Shown here: positions 50,624 to 59,323 of the stretch, one piece after another | Numbering within the stretch: the stretch's first letter is position 1 | Layout: each line of letters starts with the position of its first letter | Origin: Labilithrix sp. | GTDB lineage: Bacteria > Myxococcota_A > Polyangia > Polyangiales > Polyangiaceae | DNA length: 64,000 nt | NCBI GenBank assembly: GCA_019637195.1 | Contig: JAHBWA010000022.1 | Coordinates: forward strand, 1 to 64,000 | Direction: 5' to 3' | Made by a program: the position numbers and the translations under genes | Notes under the pieces: model-generated | What the model was told of the DNA's origin: nothing | Databases searched by the model: none | The model's input: only the letters and a program-made list of their open reading frames with translations

Positions 50624-50816
50624 CCGCGCACGGAGGACGGTGGTTGGGCGCTGTGCGAGCGCGCAGATCGGCGAAGGGCGTCATCGCCCTCGTGTGGCGA
50701 CTGACGCCGCTCGATCTGCGACGACGATGCGCGTCGATGCGCGTCGATGCGGTCGCCGCCTACCTCACCTCGCTCGAGCGTGCGTCCGTTGCGACGACCT
50801 CCGGAGCGCGCGTCGC

Positions 50817-51304
50817 TCAGCGACGTCGCGTGCGCCGAAGGGCAACGACGAGGCCCAGCCCGAACGGCGTGGCCAGGAGCGTCAAGTCGCCGAGCGCGCG
50901 CGGCGGCATCGAGCATCCCGAGTCGCGATCGGCGTCGCCGCTCTTCGTCGAGGGCACCGTCGTGCTCGCGTCGCTGCTGCTCAGCTCCGCCGTACAAGCG
51001 AGCGGATGGGTGGTCTCGTAGAAGCCGGCGTCGTTCTTCGCGAGAGCGCCTCGGACACGTCGCTTGCCCGGAGCATCGATTGGCCGCACGTGCGCAGTCG
51101 AAGCCATCGCCGCAAGCGCGGGCTTGGAGTGCGCCGGCATCGGCATGCGCGGTGACCTCGGAGGCCGTACATTCCGGTGGCGATGGCTGAGACTCCGCGT
51201 GGACGCGTGCCGCGCCGAAGGTGATGCCCAAAGGGGATAACGACGACAACGGCGGGCCAGATCAGGGGCGTGGCGACGGCGACGAGGGAGCGAGCGATTC
51301 GCAC
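50817..51304 (-). pseudogene. MYXO-CTERM protein broken by two frameshifts
   Basis: The minus strand starts with a signal-like GTG frame (VRIARSLVAVATPLIWP), continues in a second frame as PLGITFGAARVHAESQPSPPECTASE and ARACGDGFDCARAANRCSG, and in a third as GALAKNDAGFYETTH, then SGCSMPPRALGDLT and an Arg-rich end. The last part is a MYXO-CTERM type signal. Two single-base shifts (near 51230 and 51060) separate the pieces. Together they make a small secreted Cys-rich protein. Confidence 0.55.
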
Positions 51305-51366
51305 GGCTCATTCAAAGCACGACGTGTGTGCTCGAGCGGTCGTGTCGACCGGAGCGTCTCGCGCGA

Positions 51367-51939
51367 CTACGGCGCGTCGTCGTCGGGCGTCGGTGCTTCC
51401 TCGGCGGGCGCGTCGGCGGGCGGAGCAGACGGGCGAGCCGGCTCGCGCTCTTCCTCGAGCGGCTCTTCGACGAGCGGAGCGGGCTGACGGGGCGGAGGCG
51501 TCCACTTCCACCTGGGCTCCGAGAAGGCGGGCGCGGCCGCGGGCGCTTCGCGCTTCTTCCGTTGCTCCTCCCGCCGTCGACGGCGCGCGCGCGCATCCTT
51601 CGCCTGCCGGCAGTCGCGCGTCTCGGAGTATCCGTAGATCATCGAGGCACCGTAGGCCGCGGTGAGCCCGATCCCGAGGCCGATGTCGGCGCCGCGACTG
51701 ATCGGAACCGAGCGATAGGCCCCGTCGGATTGCGAGGCCGCGTAGGCGGTTCGCAAGACCTGCAAGCCGGTCATGACCAAATCGACCGTGGGGGCGACCT
51801 GGCTCGTGGTGCACTCGAGCGGCTCCGATGTCGGGAGCTTGCTGGCGTTCGGGGGCGTGCTCTCCACGAACAGCATCGAACAGCCGGACGAGAGGAAACC
51901 GACCACCAAGCAAAGCGAGCCCATGATCGTCGAGCGCAT
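51367..51939 (-). CDS. Small lipoprotein with Pro/Glu-rich tail
   Basis: 190 residues from MRSTIMGSLCLVVGFLSSGC. Lipobox LSSGC. A conserved-looking core ECTTSQVAPTVDLVMTGLQVLRTAYA and a short glycine-rich membrane-like stretch (GADIGLGIGLTAAYGASMIYGY) follow. The C-terminal 60 residues are a basic helix plus Pro/Glu/Ala-rich disordered tail. Probably an outer-membrane lipoprotein; function unknown. Confidence 0.65.
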   Translation of the reverse strand: MRSTIMGSLCLVVGFLSSGCSMLFVESTPPNASKLPTSEPLECTTSQVAPTVDLVMTGLQVLRTAYAASQSDGAYRSVPISRGADIGLGIGLTAAYGASMIYGYSETRDCRQAKDARARRRRREEQRKKREAPAAAPAFSEPRWKWTPPPRQPAPLVEEPLEEEREPARPSAPPADAPAEEAPTPDDDAP

Positions 51940-52149
51940 CGTTCGATCCCCAATCACCGTGAAAGACGCGAATATGGATTTCCCACGAGTACCACGACCG
52001 GGCGGCCAAAGCCGCGCCTTCCCGCACGAACCACTCCAAACCCGGGCAGCTCTCGGCGCCGGGGGCAAGATGAGGTGTCGGGACGAGTGCGGTGGCTCTC
52101 ACGGCTCGATCGCGACGGCACGGCGCGCGGACCGCGGCGCTTCTCGCGC

Positions 52150-52542
52150 TCATTCGCGCAGGTCAACGAGCTGAAGCCGAGGCACGAACCCCTGCGAGCT
52201 CTCGATGTCGAGGAAGCGCGCGCGCCGAACGAACTCCTGGATCGGGACGGTCGTGACCCTCCCCTGGCCGTTCGCGCACACGACCTCCGTGATGAGGCCG
52301 CGGGAGAGCGCGAGCGCGATGTTCTGATCCTCGTCGTAGGACACGAGGTGCATGTCCGGGAGGACTCCAGCGAGCGCGCTCACCATGTCGTTGAACGGGT
52401 CCTCCGCCTCGACCGGACCGTCGTGGATGACGAGCTGGCGGCCGTCCTCGCTGATGTACCAGCCGGTCAGATCGCCGAGCTCTCCGGGAGCCGGCGGTTG
52501 GCCGCGCGTCCTGAATGGGAAGGCGAATCCGGCCTTCGTCGA
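52150..52542 (-). pseudogene. Hypothetical protein fragment lacking a start
   Basis: The frame is open from a stop at 52543 to 52150 and reads AGFAFPFRTRG, DLTGWYISEDGRQLVIHDGPVEAEDP, MVSALAGVLPDMHLVSYDEDQNIALALSRGLITEVVC. This is consistent protein sequence, but no start codon exists before residue 52386 and the upstream coding sequence is lost. Probably a truncated gene. Confidence 0.45.
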
Positions 52543-52821
52543 TCACGGGACGCAAGAGGATCGGATGCTGATGAAGCGTGCGCGTCACGACAGCCCTCGA
52601 CGATAGCCTTGAAATCGCCGCGCTTCGCATCGCGCCTTCGTGAGGTCGAGTTCGGTCGAGCACGTGGTGCAAGCCCGCGGATCGCCCCTGGCGTCGGATA
52701 CCCCCGCGCCACGCCGCCGCGTCCTCCGTCCAAGGATGCGCGCGCAGGGACGCAACCTGCCGAGAGTTGCGCAATTCTCACTGTCGCACCATCGCTCGAC
52801 GCAGCCAAGACGACGACCCAC

Positions 52822-53100
52822 GGAGTTGCGCTGGCGCAAGTGGATCTGGCGCTCGACGTGAGAGCGACCGAAGACCGGCTCGGCGTACATCTGGTTGTGC
52901 GCCCGGCAGCGAACCCTGAGGGTCTCGGCGGTGTCGACGCCGCCGAGCGCCTTCGGGTGCACGTGGTCGAGCTCGAGGTGCCCCGCGAGCTGCTGACAAC
53001 GGTCGCCGCCGACACCGAGGATCCGCGCCTGCCGCAACGACTGCACGTGGATTGAGACGAAATGCAAGGCCGGGTAGGTGCATTGCTCGCCGTCGCGCGC
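52822..53100 (-). pseudogene. HNH endonuclease fragment
   Basis: Translation shows ARDGEQCTY, then RCQQLAGHLELDHVHPKALGG, then LRVRCRAHNQMYAEPVFGRSHVERQ. That is an HNH motif with the zinc/metal residues H-x-H-x and N (LELDHV...RCRAHN). Between CTY and RCQ lies extra sequence that does not fit the family, and no DNA-binding N-terminal domain is present. Many such HNH fragments in myxobacteria derive from DUF222-like or intron-type genes. Not intact. Confidence 0.5.
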
Positions 53101-53837
53101 AAAGTCCTCTCGGCGCCCACGGCCTGCGGGATGGCGCCGAACGCGATCGCGACTCGCTACGCGGTTCGTCACCACTGGTCACGCTATCGCTCTTCGTCGT
53201 CTCCGGCGGCGGCACGTCGGCGTTCGTGGTGATTCGCGCGTGGCCCGGCCTCGCAGCGTTTATCCGTGCGCCTGCCAGCGTCGCGTTCATCGGCGCGCCG
53301 ACAGCTGCCTCCACCGACTCGCACGTCGTCTCGACGCCGCCGGCCGCGCTGTCGCCCTCGCTCGTCGTCTCGACGCCGCCGGCCGCGCTGTCGCCCTCGC
53401 GTCAGCTCGACGCGGTGCCGACGAGAGCGGCTCGATCCTCGAACCCACTTCGGCCCCGACGGCCTCGCGGCAGCTCCGTCGCCACCGCCGCCCGCGAGGT
53501 GCCCGGCAGTGAGCGAGAGCGACGCGGCGCACGAGGCCGTCGGCGCAGGGATTCGGGCGCACGAGCGCCATTGAAACGGTGATGAGCGTTTGACCGAAAT
53601 AGGCGTGATGACGGAGACGGCGGAATGACCGCTCACGGGAGTGCGCTTCGTGCGGGAGCACGAGATCGCACAAGAGCCCGGATAACCTGCGAGCCAACGC
53701 CCGACACGACCACCCGCGTGCGGCGAATCGAATTCGCCGCCAGCCGTCACATCGCATTCGGCTCGCTTCGCCATGGCGCCGCCACGATTCTCCAGGCCCT
53801 ACGGGCGGACAACGGTTAGCATCCGACACGAGGGGGC
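53101..53837. other. Gene-free stretch with a 39-bp tandem duplication
   Basis: No recognisable gene between the HNH fragment and the operon at 53838. The only structure is the 39-bp duplication at 53324-53401. Both strands are open across it for some distance, so a decayed linker-rich protein is possible. Confidence 0.4.
53324..53401. repeat. Two tandem copies of a 39-bp unit
   Basis: CGTCGTCTCGACGCCGCCGG... repeated at 53324 and 53363 with one difference at the end. The length is a multiple of three; on the plus strand it would encode a 13-residue VVSTPPAALSPSL repeat, on the minus strand a Glu-Gly-Asp-Ser-rich repeat. Confidence 0.7.
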
Positions 53838-54950
53838 ATGAGCACGCACACGCGAGACGAACGTAGGGCCGTGGCCCCGCCGCGGCCTCGTCCTTGGGCA
53901 GCGGCGTCCACGGTCACGGCGCTCGTCGTGCTCGCCGTCGCCCTGATCCTGCTTCTTCATCGCGGCGGCGACGTCCGCGCCACCTCGTTCTCCGATGCGC
54001 GTTGCGATGCCGCGTCAGAGTGGCGAGCCGCGCATCCCGATGGCTCCGACCTCCACGTGGTCTCCACCGAGATCAGGTTCCGTGACGGTCCAGGTGACTT
54101 CGTCGTCGCGGAAGGGATCGTGGTCGCGCCGCTCGCGATGACGCTCGGAGGCGTCCAAGACGTCCTCGACGTCCGTGCGACGCCGCCTCCGAGCCGGGTG
54201 ATGCACGTCGACGGCAACGTCGTCGTGGCATGGGAGTACGCCGGCCGGATTCATCGCGAGATGCGGTACTCGGCGTACGCGCTCGTACGCACGCCGAGAG
54301 ACGAGAATGTGGCGTTGCCGGAGGCCCCGTCCTTCGCATCGCTCGAGCGCGAGGCGCTGCTCGACGCGACCGCCAACGCTCGTGAAGCCGGCGGCCACGA
54401 CCTCGGTCGCTGCAAGGCGCTCGAGCGGTGGGCACGGGAGACCGCCGGTGCGCCGCCGCACACGGAGCAGCTCCTGCGGATCGTCCGCCGCGCCGCCGCG
54501 GGCATTCGGGACACCGAGGAGAAGCAGAGCCGGGCACATGACACTTGCGCGTCGATTCGTGACGGCGCCTTCAGCGCCCACCGCGCCTTCGTCGTCGCGG
54601 TCATGGCGGCCCGGCAGGTCGGCATCCCCGCCTATGGATTCATCTCGGCGTCGGGCCGCTATTACGTGGCGACGTTCGTCGACGGCGTCGGGTGGGCGAC
54701 GCTCGATCTGACCGCGGACGTCGCAGGCTTCACGCGCCCCCCTGCCGGGCTGGTCACTCGCACACCGGTCATCGCCGAGTTCGACGCCGTCTACGACGAC
54801 TTCTGGGGTCCGCATGCTGCGGCGTACCGGGAGCAGATGGGCTCGGTGCGGCCGATGTCGTGGACGAAGTGGGTCACGTCGACATCGGACGCGCGTGACA
54901 CGGACTCGACCATCACGTCCTCGATCCCTCTGGCGGAGGCATGCCGATGA
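53838..54950 (+). CDS. Transglutaminase-fold protein with apparently inactive site
   Basis: 370 residues from MSTHTRDERRAVA; one N-terminal membrane helix (AASTVTALVVLAVALILLLH) and the rest periplasmic. The C-terminal half resembles a transglutaminase-like core: HRAFVVAVMAARQVGIPAYGFISAS, then RYYVATFVDGVGWATLDLTADV. In active enzymes a Cys opens the helix and a His sits in the next strand; here I see FSAHRA and YYVATF, so both are missing. It may be a binding domain. It overlaps the TlpA-like gene by ATGA, and its role is probably to act with the thioredoxin and ABC transporter. Confidence 0.65.
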   Translation: MSTHTRDERRAVAPPRPRPWAAASTVTALVVLAVALILLLHRGGDVRATSFSDARCDAASEWRAAHPDGSDLHVVSTEIRFRDGPGDFVVAEGIVVAPLAMTLGGVQDVLDVRATPPPSRVMHVDGNVVVAWEYAGRIHREMRYSAYALVRTPRDENVALPEAPSFASLEREALLDATANAREAGGHDLGRCKALERWARETAGAPPHTEQLLRIVRRAAAGIRDTEEKQSRAHDTCASIRDGAFSAHRAFVVAVMAARQVGIPAYGFISASGRYYVATFVDGVGWATLDLTADVAGFTRPPAGLVTRTPVIAEFDAVYDDFWGPHAAAYREQMGSVRPMSWTKWVTSTSDARDTDSTITSSIPLAEACR

Positions 54951-55555
54951 GACCCCTCAGCCGCTGGCAGGCCTGGCGTCTTCGGCGCGCGACGCGGAGC
55001 GACCTCGTGGCGGCCGCCGCGCTCGTCATCCTCGCCATGCTCTCCGTTTCCATCGGACGAAGGGCTCGCTCGTCACTCGCGCCTCGAAGCGCCGTCGAGA
55101 ACGCGCGCGTCCTGAACGAGCTCGAGCTGCCGCCACGCCTCCCGAATGCGCCGGTCATCGACGCGTCGGGCGCCACGGCGTCGTTGCTCGACCGCATGAA
55201 GACCCCACGCGCGGTCGTCGCGTTCTATGCGCCGTGGTGCGGCCCGTGCCAGGAGGAGCTCCCCGAGCTCGCGCGAGTGCTCGGGAGCTCGGCCGAGATC
55301 TTCGTCGTCGTCTCGGCAGACGAAGACCGTGAACACACGAGCCGCCAGCTCGCCAACATCGGGCTGTCTCACCTCGGATTCTACGTCGACGCGACGGGCG
55401 CGCTCGCACGAGATGGCGGCGTCACCGCGCTCCCGACGACGTTCGTCATCACGAAGCGCGGACAGGTGCTCGCTCGGTCCAAGGGCTTCTCGTACGGAGG
55501 GCTCTTCCGCATCGCGAAGAAGCTCGGCATCCGCGACCTCTCGGAGGACGATTGA
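54947..55555 (+). CDS. TlpA-like thioredoxin-fold protein, membrane-anchored
   Basis: 202 residues; ATG 54947 was preferred over 54941 because GGAGG lies eight bases upstream and the ATGA overlap is typical. One N-terminal helix (VAAAALVILAMLSVSI). The active site is WCGPC (residues 97-101) in VVAFYAPWCGPCQEELP, and the cis-Pro loop is ALPTTFVITKRG. A periplasmic reductase/oxidase for disulfides. It sits between the transglutaminase-fold protein and the ABC ATPase, all with overlapping ends. Confidence 0.85.
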   Translation: MRPLSRWQAWRLRRATRSDLVAAAALVILAMLSVSIGRRARSSLAPRSAVENARVLNELELPPRLPNAPVIDASGATASLLDRMKTPRAVVAFYAPWCGPCQEELPELARVLGSSAEIFVVVSADEDREHTSRQLANIGLSHLGFYVDATGALARDGGVTALPTTFVITKRGQVLARSKGFSYGGLFRIAKKLGIRDLSEDD

Positions 55556-56490
55556 CCACGACAGCAGCGCCGATCCTGCGGTTCGACGACGTCCACCTCG
55601 TGTTCGGCGGTGGGCTCCGCCCGCCGGTCTGGGTGCTGCGCGGCCTGACGCTGGACGTGCCGGCGGGATCGGTCATGGGGCTGTTGGGACCGAACGGCGC
55701 GGGGAAGACGACCACCATCTCCTGCATGCTGGGCCTGCTCGAACCCACCACGGGATCGGTGCACCTCTGGGGGCAGCGCGTCTCGTCGGCGACACCGCGG
55801 CATGGACGGTCGTGCGGCGTCCTCCTCGAGGACACGCGACTGCCTCCGTTCCTCTCGGTTCACGCGGCGCTTCGTGCGACGTGCGCGCTCCGCGGCGTCG
55901 AGAAGGTGGCTTCGGAGCTCGAACGTGTCGTCACCCTCGCAGGCGTCGCCGACCTGCTGTCGCGCAGGGTCGCCGTCCTCAGCAAGGGACAGGCGCGCCG
56001 CGTGGGGCTCGCGGCGGCCCTCATCGCCGATCCTCCGCTCCTCGTCCTCGACGAACCTTCCGCCGGCCTCGACGCCGAGGCGCGCGTCGAGTTCGAAGAG
56101 TTGATCCGCGCGCTTCGAGACGAGCGGAGGACGATGCTGATCGCTTCGCACCTGCTCGGAGACGTCGAGGCGAGCTGCAGTCACATCGCGGTGGTCGTCG
56201 ACGGACGTGTGGTGTTGGCGGGCCGCGCGCACGAGCTCCTCGCGGAGGCGCGCCGAGCTCGGGCCAGCGACGTGCACGTCGACGTTGCGTGCACCGCGCA
56301 GCTCGACGCGGGGGAACTTGGGTACGAGCCGTCCCGGTATCCCGGGTTGGTGCTGATCCGCTGCGGACTCCCGGACGATGAGCTCTTTGCGAACCTCGTG
56401 AGCCTCCGGGTAGTTCCGAGGCGCGTCGAGCCTCGCGCCTCGGTGCTCTCTCTCTACCTCGACGCCACGCGGAAGGAGCGACCCACGTGA
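55552..56490 (+). CDS. ABC transporter ATP-binding protein
   Basis: 312 residues with a TTG start overlapping the thioredoxin stop. Walker A GPNGAGKT (46-53), signature LSKGQ (143-147), Walker B LLVLDEPSAGLD (163-174), and a switch His in IASHLL. In the Q-loop region it reads VLLED, with no obvious Gln. A C-terminal 80-residue domain of ABC-2/LptB-related exporter type follows. Pairs with the overlapping permease. Confidence 0.85.
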   Translation: MTTTAAPILRFDDVHLVFGGGLRPPVWVLRGLTLDVPAGSVMGLLGPNGAGKTTTISCMLGLLEPTTGSVHLWGQRVSSATPRHGRSCGVLLEDTRLPPFLSVHAALRATCALRGVEKVASELERVVTLAGVADLLSRRVAVLSKGQARRVGLAAALIADPPLLVLDEPSAGLDAEARVEFEELIRALRDERRTMLIASHLLGDVEASCSHIAVVVDGRVVLAGRAHELLAEARRARASDVHVDVACTAQLDAGELGYEPSRYPGLVLIRCGLPDDELFANLVSLRVVPRRVEPRASVLSLYLDATRKERPT

Positions 56491-57311
56491 CCTTGCGAGG
56501 GCTCATCGGCGTCTTCCTCCGCGACCTCGTTCGGCGTCGGATGCTCTGGGTGATCGTCCTCGCCACGCTCGGCGTGCTCGCGGCGAACTACGGGATCCAG
56601 CGAACGATGGAGCGGGCGATCGGAGAGGGCGCGAGCTGGGACGTGGCAACGCGGCGAGCGAGCGCGAACCTCGAGCGACTCGCCGAGCAGGTCCGCGACT
56701 GGCTACCGGTAACGATCGTCCTGCTCGCGGCGATTGTCGCGCCAGAGTCGCGCCGCAACGGGACGACGCAGTTCGCCCTGTCGTGCGGCGTCCGGCGCGG
56801 CCAGATCGCCGCGGCCCAGTTCGCTGCGCTTTCGGTCATCCTCGGGGTGGTGATCGCGATCGTCCACGTCGGCTTCGCGATCCCCGGGGTCACGACCGGC
56901 GCCATGTCGCCGGCAGAGGTGGCGGCTGCGTGGGTAGGCCTGCTCGTTCCGCTCTTCGCGCTCGCAGCGGCCGTGTTCTGTCTGTCCCTGACGGCGACGG
57001 CCATCGAGACCTACTTGGTCTTCCTCGGCGTGCCATTCGTGGTGAGGACGATCCCGAACGTCGTCGGAGGATTCCCCCATTGGCTCCCTCGGCCCATTGT
57101 CACCGCGATCGACAACTTTGGCCTCCTCTTCCCCGAGGTCGACTCGCTCATCCCGTGGCCGCACCTCTCCTACGGCAAGCCGAGCGGCCTGCCGCACGCG
57201 GAGTGGCATTGGCCCGCGGCCCATCTGAGCGTCGTGATCGCCTTCTGGCTCGTGGCCGGACTGTGGCGCTACCGGCGCCACGACTTCGGCTCGCGAGCCG
57301 CGGTGAAGTAG
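56487..57311 (+). CDS. ABC transporter permease
   Basis: 274 residues with a GTG start overlapping the ATPase by GTGA. Six hydrophobic helices (RRRMLWVIVLATLGVLAANYG, WLPVTIVLLAAIVAP, FAALSVILGVVIAIVHVGF, AAWVGLLVPLFALAAAVFCL, IETYLVFLGVPFVV, and a C-terminal helix). ABC-2 like. Exports an unknown substrate. Last gene of the overlapping four-gene unit. Confidence 0.8.
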   Translation: MTLRGLIGVFLRDLVRRRMLWVIVLATLGVLAANYGIQRTMERAIGEGASWDVATRRASANLERLAEQVRDWLPVTIVLLAAIVAPESRRNGTTQFALSCGVRRGQIAAAQFAALSVILGVVIAIVHVGFAIPGVTTGAMSPAEVAAAWVGLLVPLFALAAAVFCLSLTATAIETYLVFLGVPFVVRTIPNVVGGFPHWLPRPIVTAIDNFGLLFPEVDSLIPWPHLSYGKPSGLPHAEWHWPAAHLSVVIAFWLVAGLWRYRRHDFGSRAAVK

Positions 57312-57533
57312 GCACGCCATTTCATCAGAGCCTGCCGGTCCGCTGGTAGCGACGCTGGCGGAGCAGCCCAGACGGGCCGACAACGACAGCCCGCGGCGTT
57401 CTCGACGTGACGCAGGAGGCCCCGTAAGGCCGCGAGATCTCGTTCTCGACTATCCGAACTGGGTCCACGGGTAAGCCCTCGGGGTGATGGTGAGGTTCGA
57501 CGGAACGCGATCGACTGAGCCGTGGAGGGGCAG

Positions 57534-58514
57534 ATGACGAGCCAGCACGGGAGCGAGCACAACGACGGCGACCCTCCGATATCGACCGAGACGGCGAGCA
57601 GTAGCGGAGCGCAGACGGGCGATCGGAGCCTTCGGTACTACGTGGTGCGCTTCGCGCGCGGCTTCGCTGTCGCGTACATCGCGCTCATCGGCATCCTCGC
57701 GATCGAGGAGCTGCAGCGTCGTGACAAGGTCCTGGCGCTGATCTCGGCTCGGGAGAACGAGGTCGCGGCGGCCCTCGCGTTGATCGGGAGCTCGCAGGAG
57801 GCCCGCGTCGCGGAGCAGCGCGCGACGCTCGAGCAGCAACGCGAGAAGCTGCGCGCGCTCCGAACGCGAGTGACGAGCCTGATCCTCGTGGGCCCCTTGC
57901 GTCCGGAGAACAAGGTGCCGGTCGATCTGAAGCTCATCAGCTGTCAGCTCGCTGCGCTCGATGACCCGAGCCTGGCCTGCCCAGAAGCCGACGACGCGGT
58001 CAAGCTGACGGATCGGCCGCTCCGCGAGGCGCTTCGCCAGGGCGCGGCGTTGCTGTTCCTCAAACGGACGGCCGAGCGCACCGCGTCGGGAGACGTCTTC
58101 GCCGTTCTCATCGTCGTCGCGGCGATCGGCGGCGCATTGATCCGCGTCTATCTTCCGGGGAGCGAGAAGGCAGACGAGATCCGAACCGTGTTCCGCGCCA
58201 TCGGCGGGGGCACGGTTTGTTACCTCGTGCTCAGCGGAGGGAGCATTCCGTTCGCAGGAACGAACATGACGATGTACACGAGCCCCGCGACGGCTTCGCT
58301 CCTCGGCCTCTTGGCCGGGATGTTCTCGACGAGGGTCTTCAAGCTGCTTTCGGACGGCGTCGACGCGTGGTCGCGGAAGCTGACGCCGCACGCGGAGCCG
58401 CTCACGGCGTCTCCTCGATCTGCGAAGCCTCCCGTCCCCGCGACGAATGGAGACGCGACGCCCGCCCAGAACGGCCCAAAGCAACGGCCGACGCCGCCGC
58501 CAGCGGCCGACTGA
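57534..58514 (+). CDS. Membrane protein with central coiled coil
   Basis: 326 residues from MTSQHGSEHNDGDP, start chosen for GGAGGGG five bases upstream. A membrane helix at about residues 40-60 (FAVAYIALIGILAIEEL) is followed by a coiled coil (residues 65-125: RENEVAAALALIGSSQ...EQQREKLRALRTRV) and two or three further helices (FAVLIVVAAIGGAL, VCYLVLSGGSIPFAG, LLGLLAGMFSTRVF). The C-terminus is Pro/Ala-rich. No family recognised. It follows the ABC operon by 222 bp and may be a partner. Confidence 0.6.
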   Translation: MTSQHGSEHNDGDPPISTETASSSGAQTGDRSLRYYVVRFARGFAVAYIALIGILAIEELQRRDKVLALISARENEVAAALALIGSSQEARVAEQRATLEQQREKLRALRTRVTSLILVGPLRPENKVPVDLKLISCQLAALDDPSLACPEADDAVKLTDRPLREALRQGAALLFLKRTAERTASGDVFAVLIVVAAIGGALIRVYLPGSEKADEIRTVFRAIGGGTVCYLVLSGGSIPFAGTNMTMYTSPATASLLGLLAGMFSTRVFKLLSDGVDAWSRKLTPHAEPLTASPRSAKPPVPATNGDATPAQNGPKQRPTPPPAAD

Positions 58515-58522
58515 CGAACGTC

Positions 58523-59194
58523 GTGTGCTTCTCGGCGGAGGCGAGCTTCGGAGCCGCGGCGCTCCTGACCACGCTCGGGTGCGTCGCGATCCGGGAATCA
58601 CCGTCGCGACGACTCCTCGCCGTCGCGGGGATCCCGATCCTCTTCGCGGCGCAACAAGCGAGTGAGGGCGTCCTCTGGCTGATCCTCGATGACGCGCCGT
58701 TCGGGAAGAGTGCCACCGTCGTCGGACGTGTCTTCCTCTTCTTCGCGCTGTTGATCTGGCCGAGCTATGTCCCGCTCGCCTTCTCGCTCATCGAGCCGAA
58801 CCGCACCAGGATGCGACTCCTGAAGGCCGCGGGCGTCGGTGGCCTCCTCCTGGGTTCGTACCTCTTCGGATGTGCATCGCTCCGTGCGTCGGACGCATGC
58901 ATCGCGTTCGGCAACATCTACTATTGGGTCCAGATCGACGTTCCGCTGAAACCGAGCCTCCCCTACGTCTACGCCGCCTTCGTGGTCGTGCCCTTGCTGC
59001 TGTCGTCGGTGCGAGGAACAGGGCGCCTTGGGCTGCTGGTGCTCGTCTCGTTCGCCGTCGTCGGCCGCGTCTACGCGGCCGGCTTCGTCTCGGTTTGGTG
59101 CTTCTTCTGCGCCGTCCTGAGCGGCGGGGTCGTGCTCGTCGTTCGATGCCGCGCCCGGGCGCTCGGCGGCGAGTCCGGCCGATCCTTCGTCTGA
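58523..59194 (+). CDS. DUF6629-like multi-helix membrane protein
   Basis: 223 residues from GTG 58523, giving MCFSAEASFGAAALL as in this family, whose members usually begin MCFSA. Seven hydrophobic helices (LLAVAGIPILFAAQQASEGVLWL, VFLFFALLIWPSYVPLAF, GVGGLLLGSYLFG, YVYAAFVVVPLLLSSV, LGLLVLVSFAVVGRVYA, FVSVWCFFCAVLSGGVVLVV). Function unknown. Eight bases after the coiled-coil membrane protein, so probably co-transcribed. Confidence 0.65.
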   Translation: MCFSAEASFGAAALLTTLGCVAIRESPSRRLLAVAGIPILFAAQQASEGVLWLILDDAPFGKSATVVGRVFLFFALLIWPSYVPLAFSLIEPNRTRMRLLKAAGVGGLLLGSYLFGCASLRASDACIAFGNIYYWVQIDVPLKPSLPYVYAAFVVVPLLLSSVRGTGRLGLLVLVSFAVVGRVYAAGFVSVWCFFCAVLSGGVVLVVRCRARALGGESGRSFV

Positions 59195-59323
59195 GCCCCG
59201 GCGCCCGTCACCTTCGCTGACTGCTTCGTCGCAGGCGTCCCGATCCCCGCCGAGCTCTGCCCTCCCGTCCCTCGTGACGCCCCCGACGAACGGGGACGCG
59301 GGGCCGACACGATCGCGAGCTCC

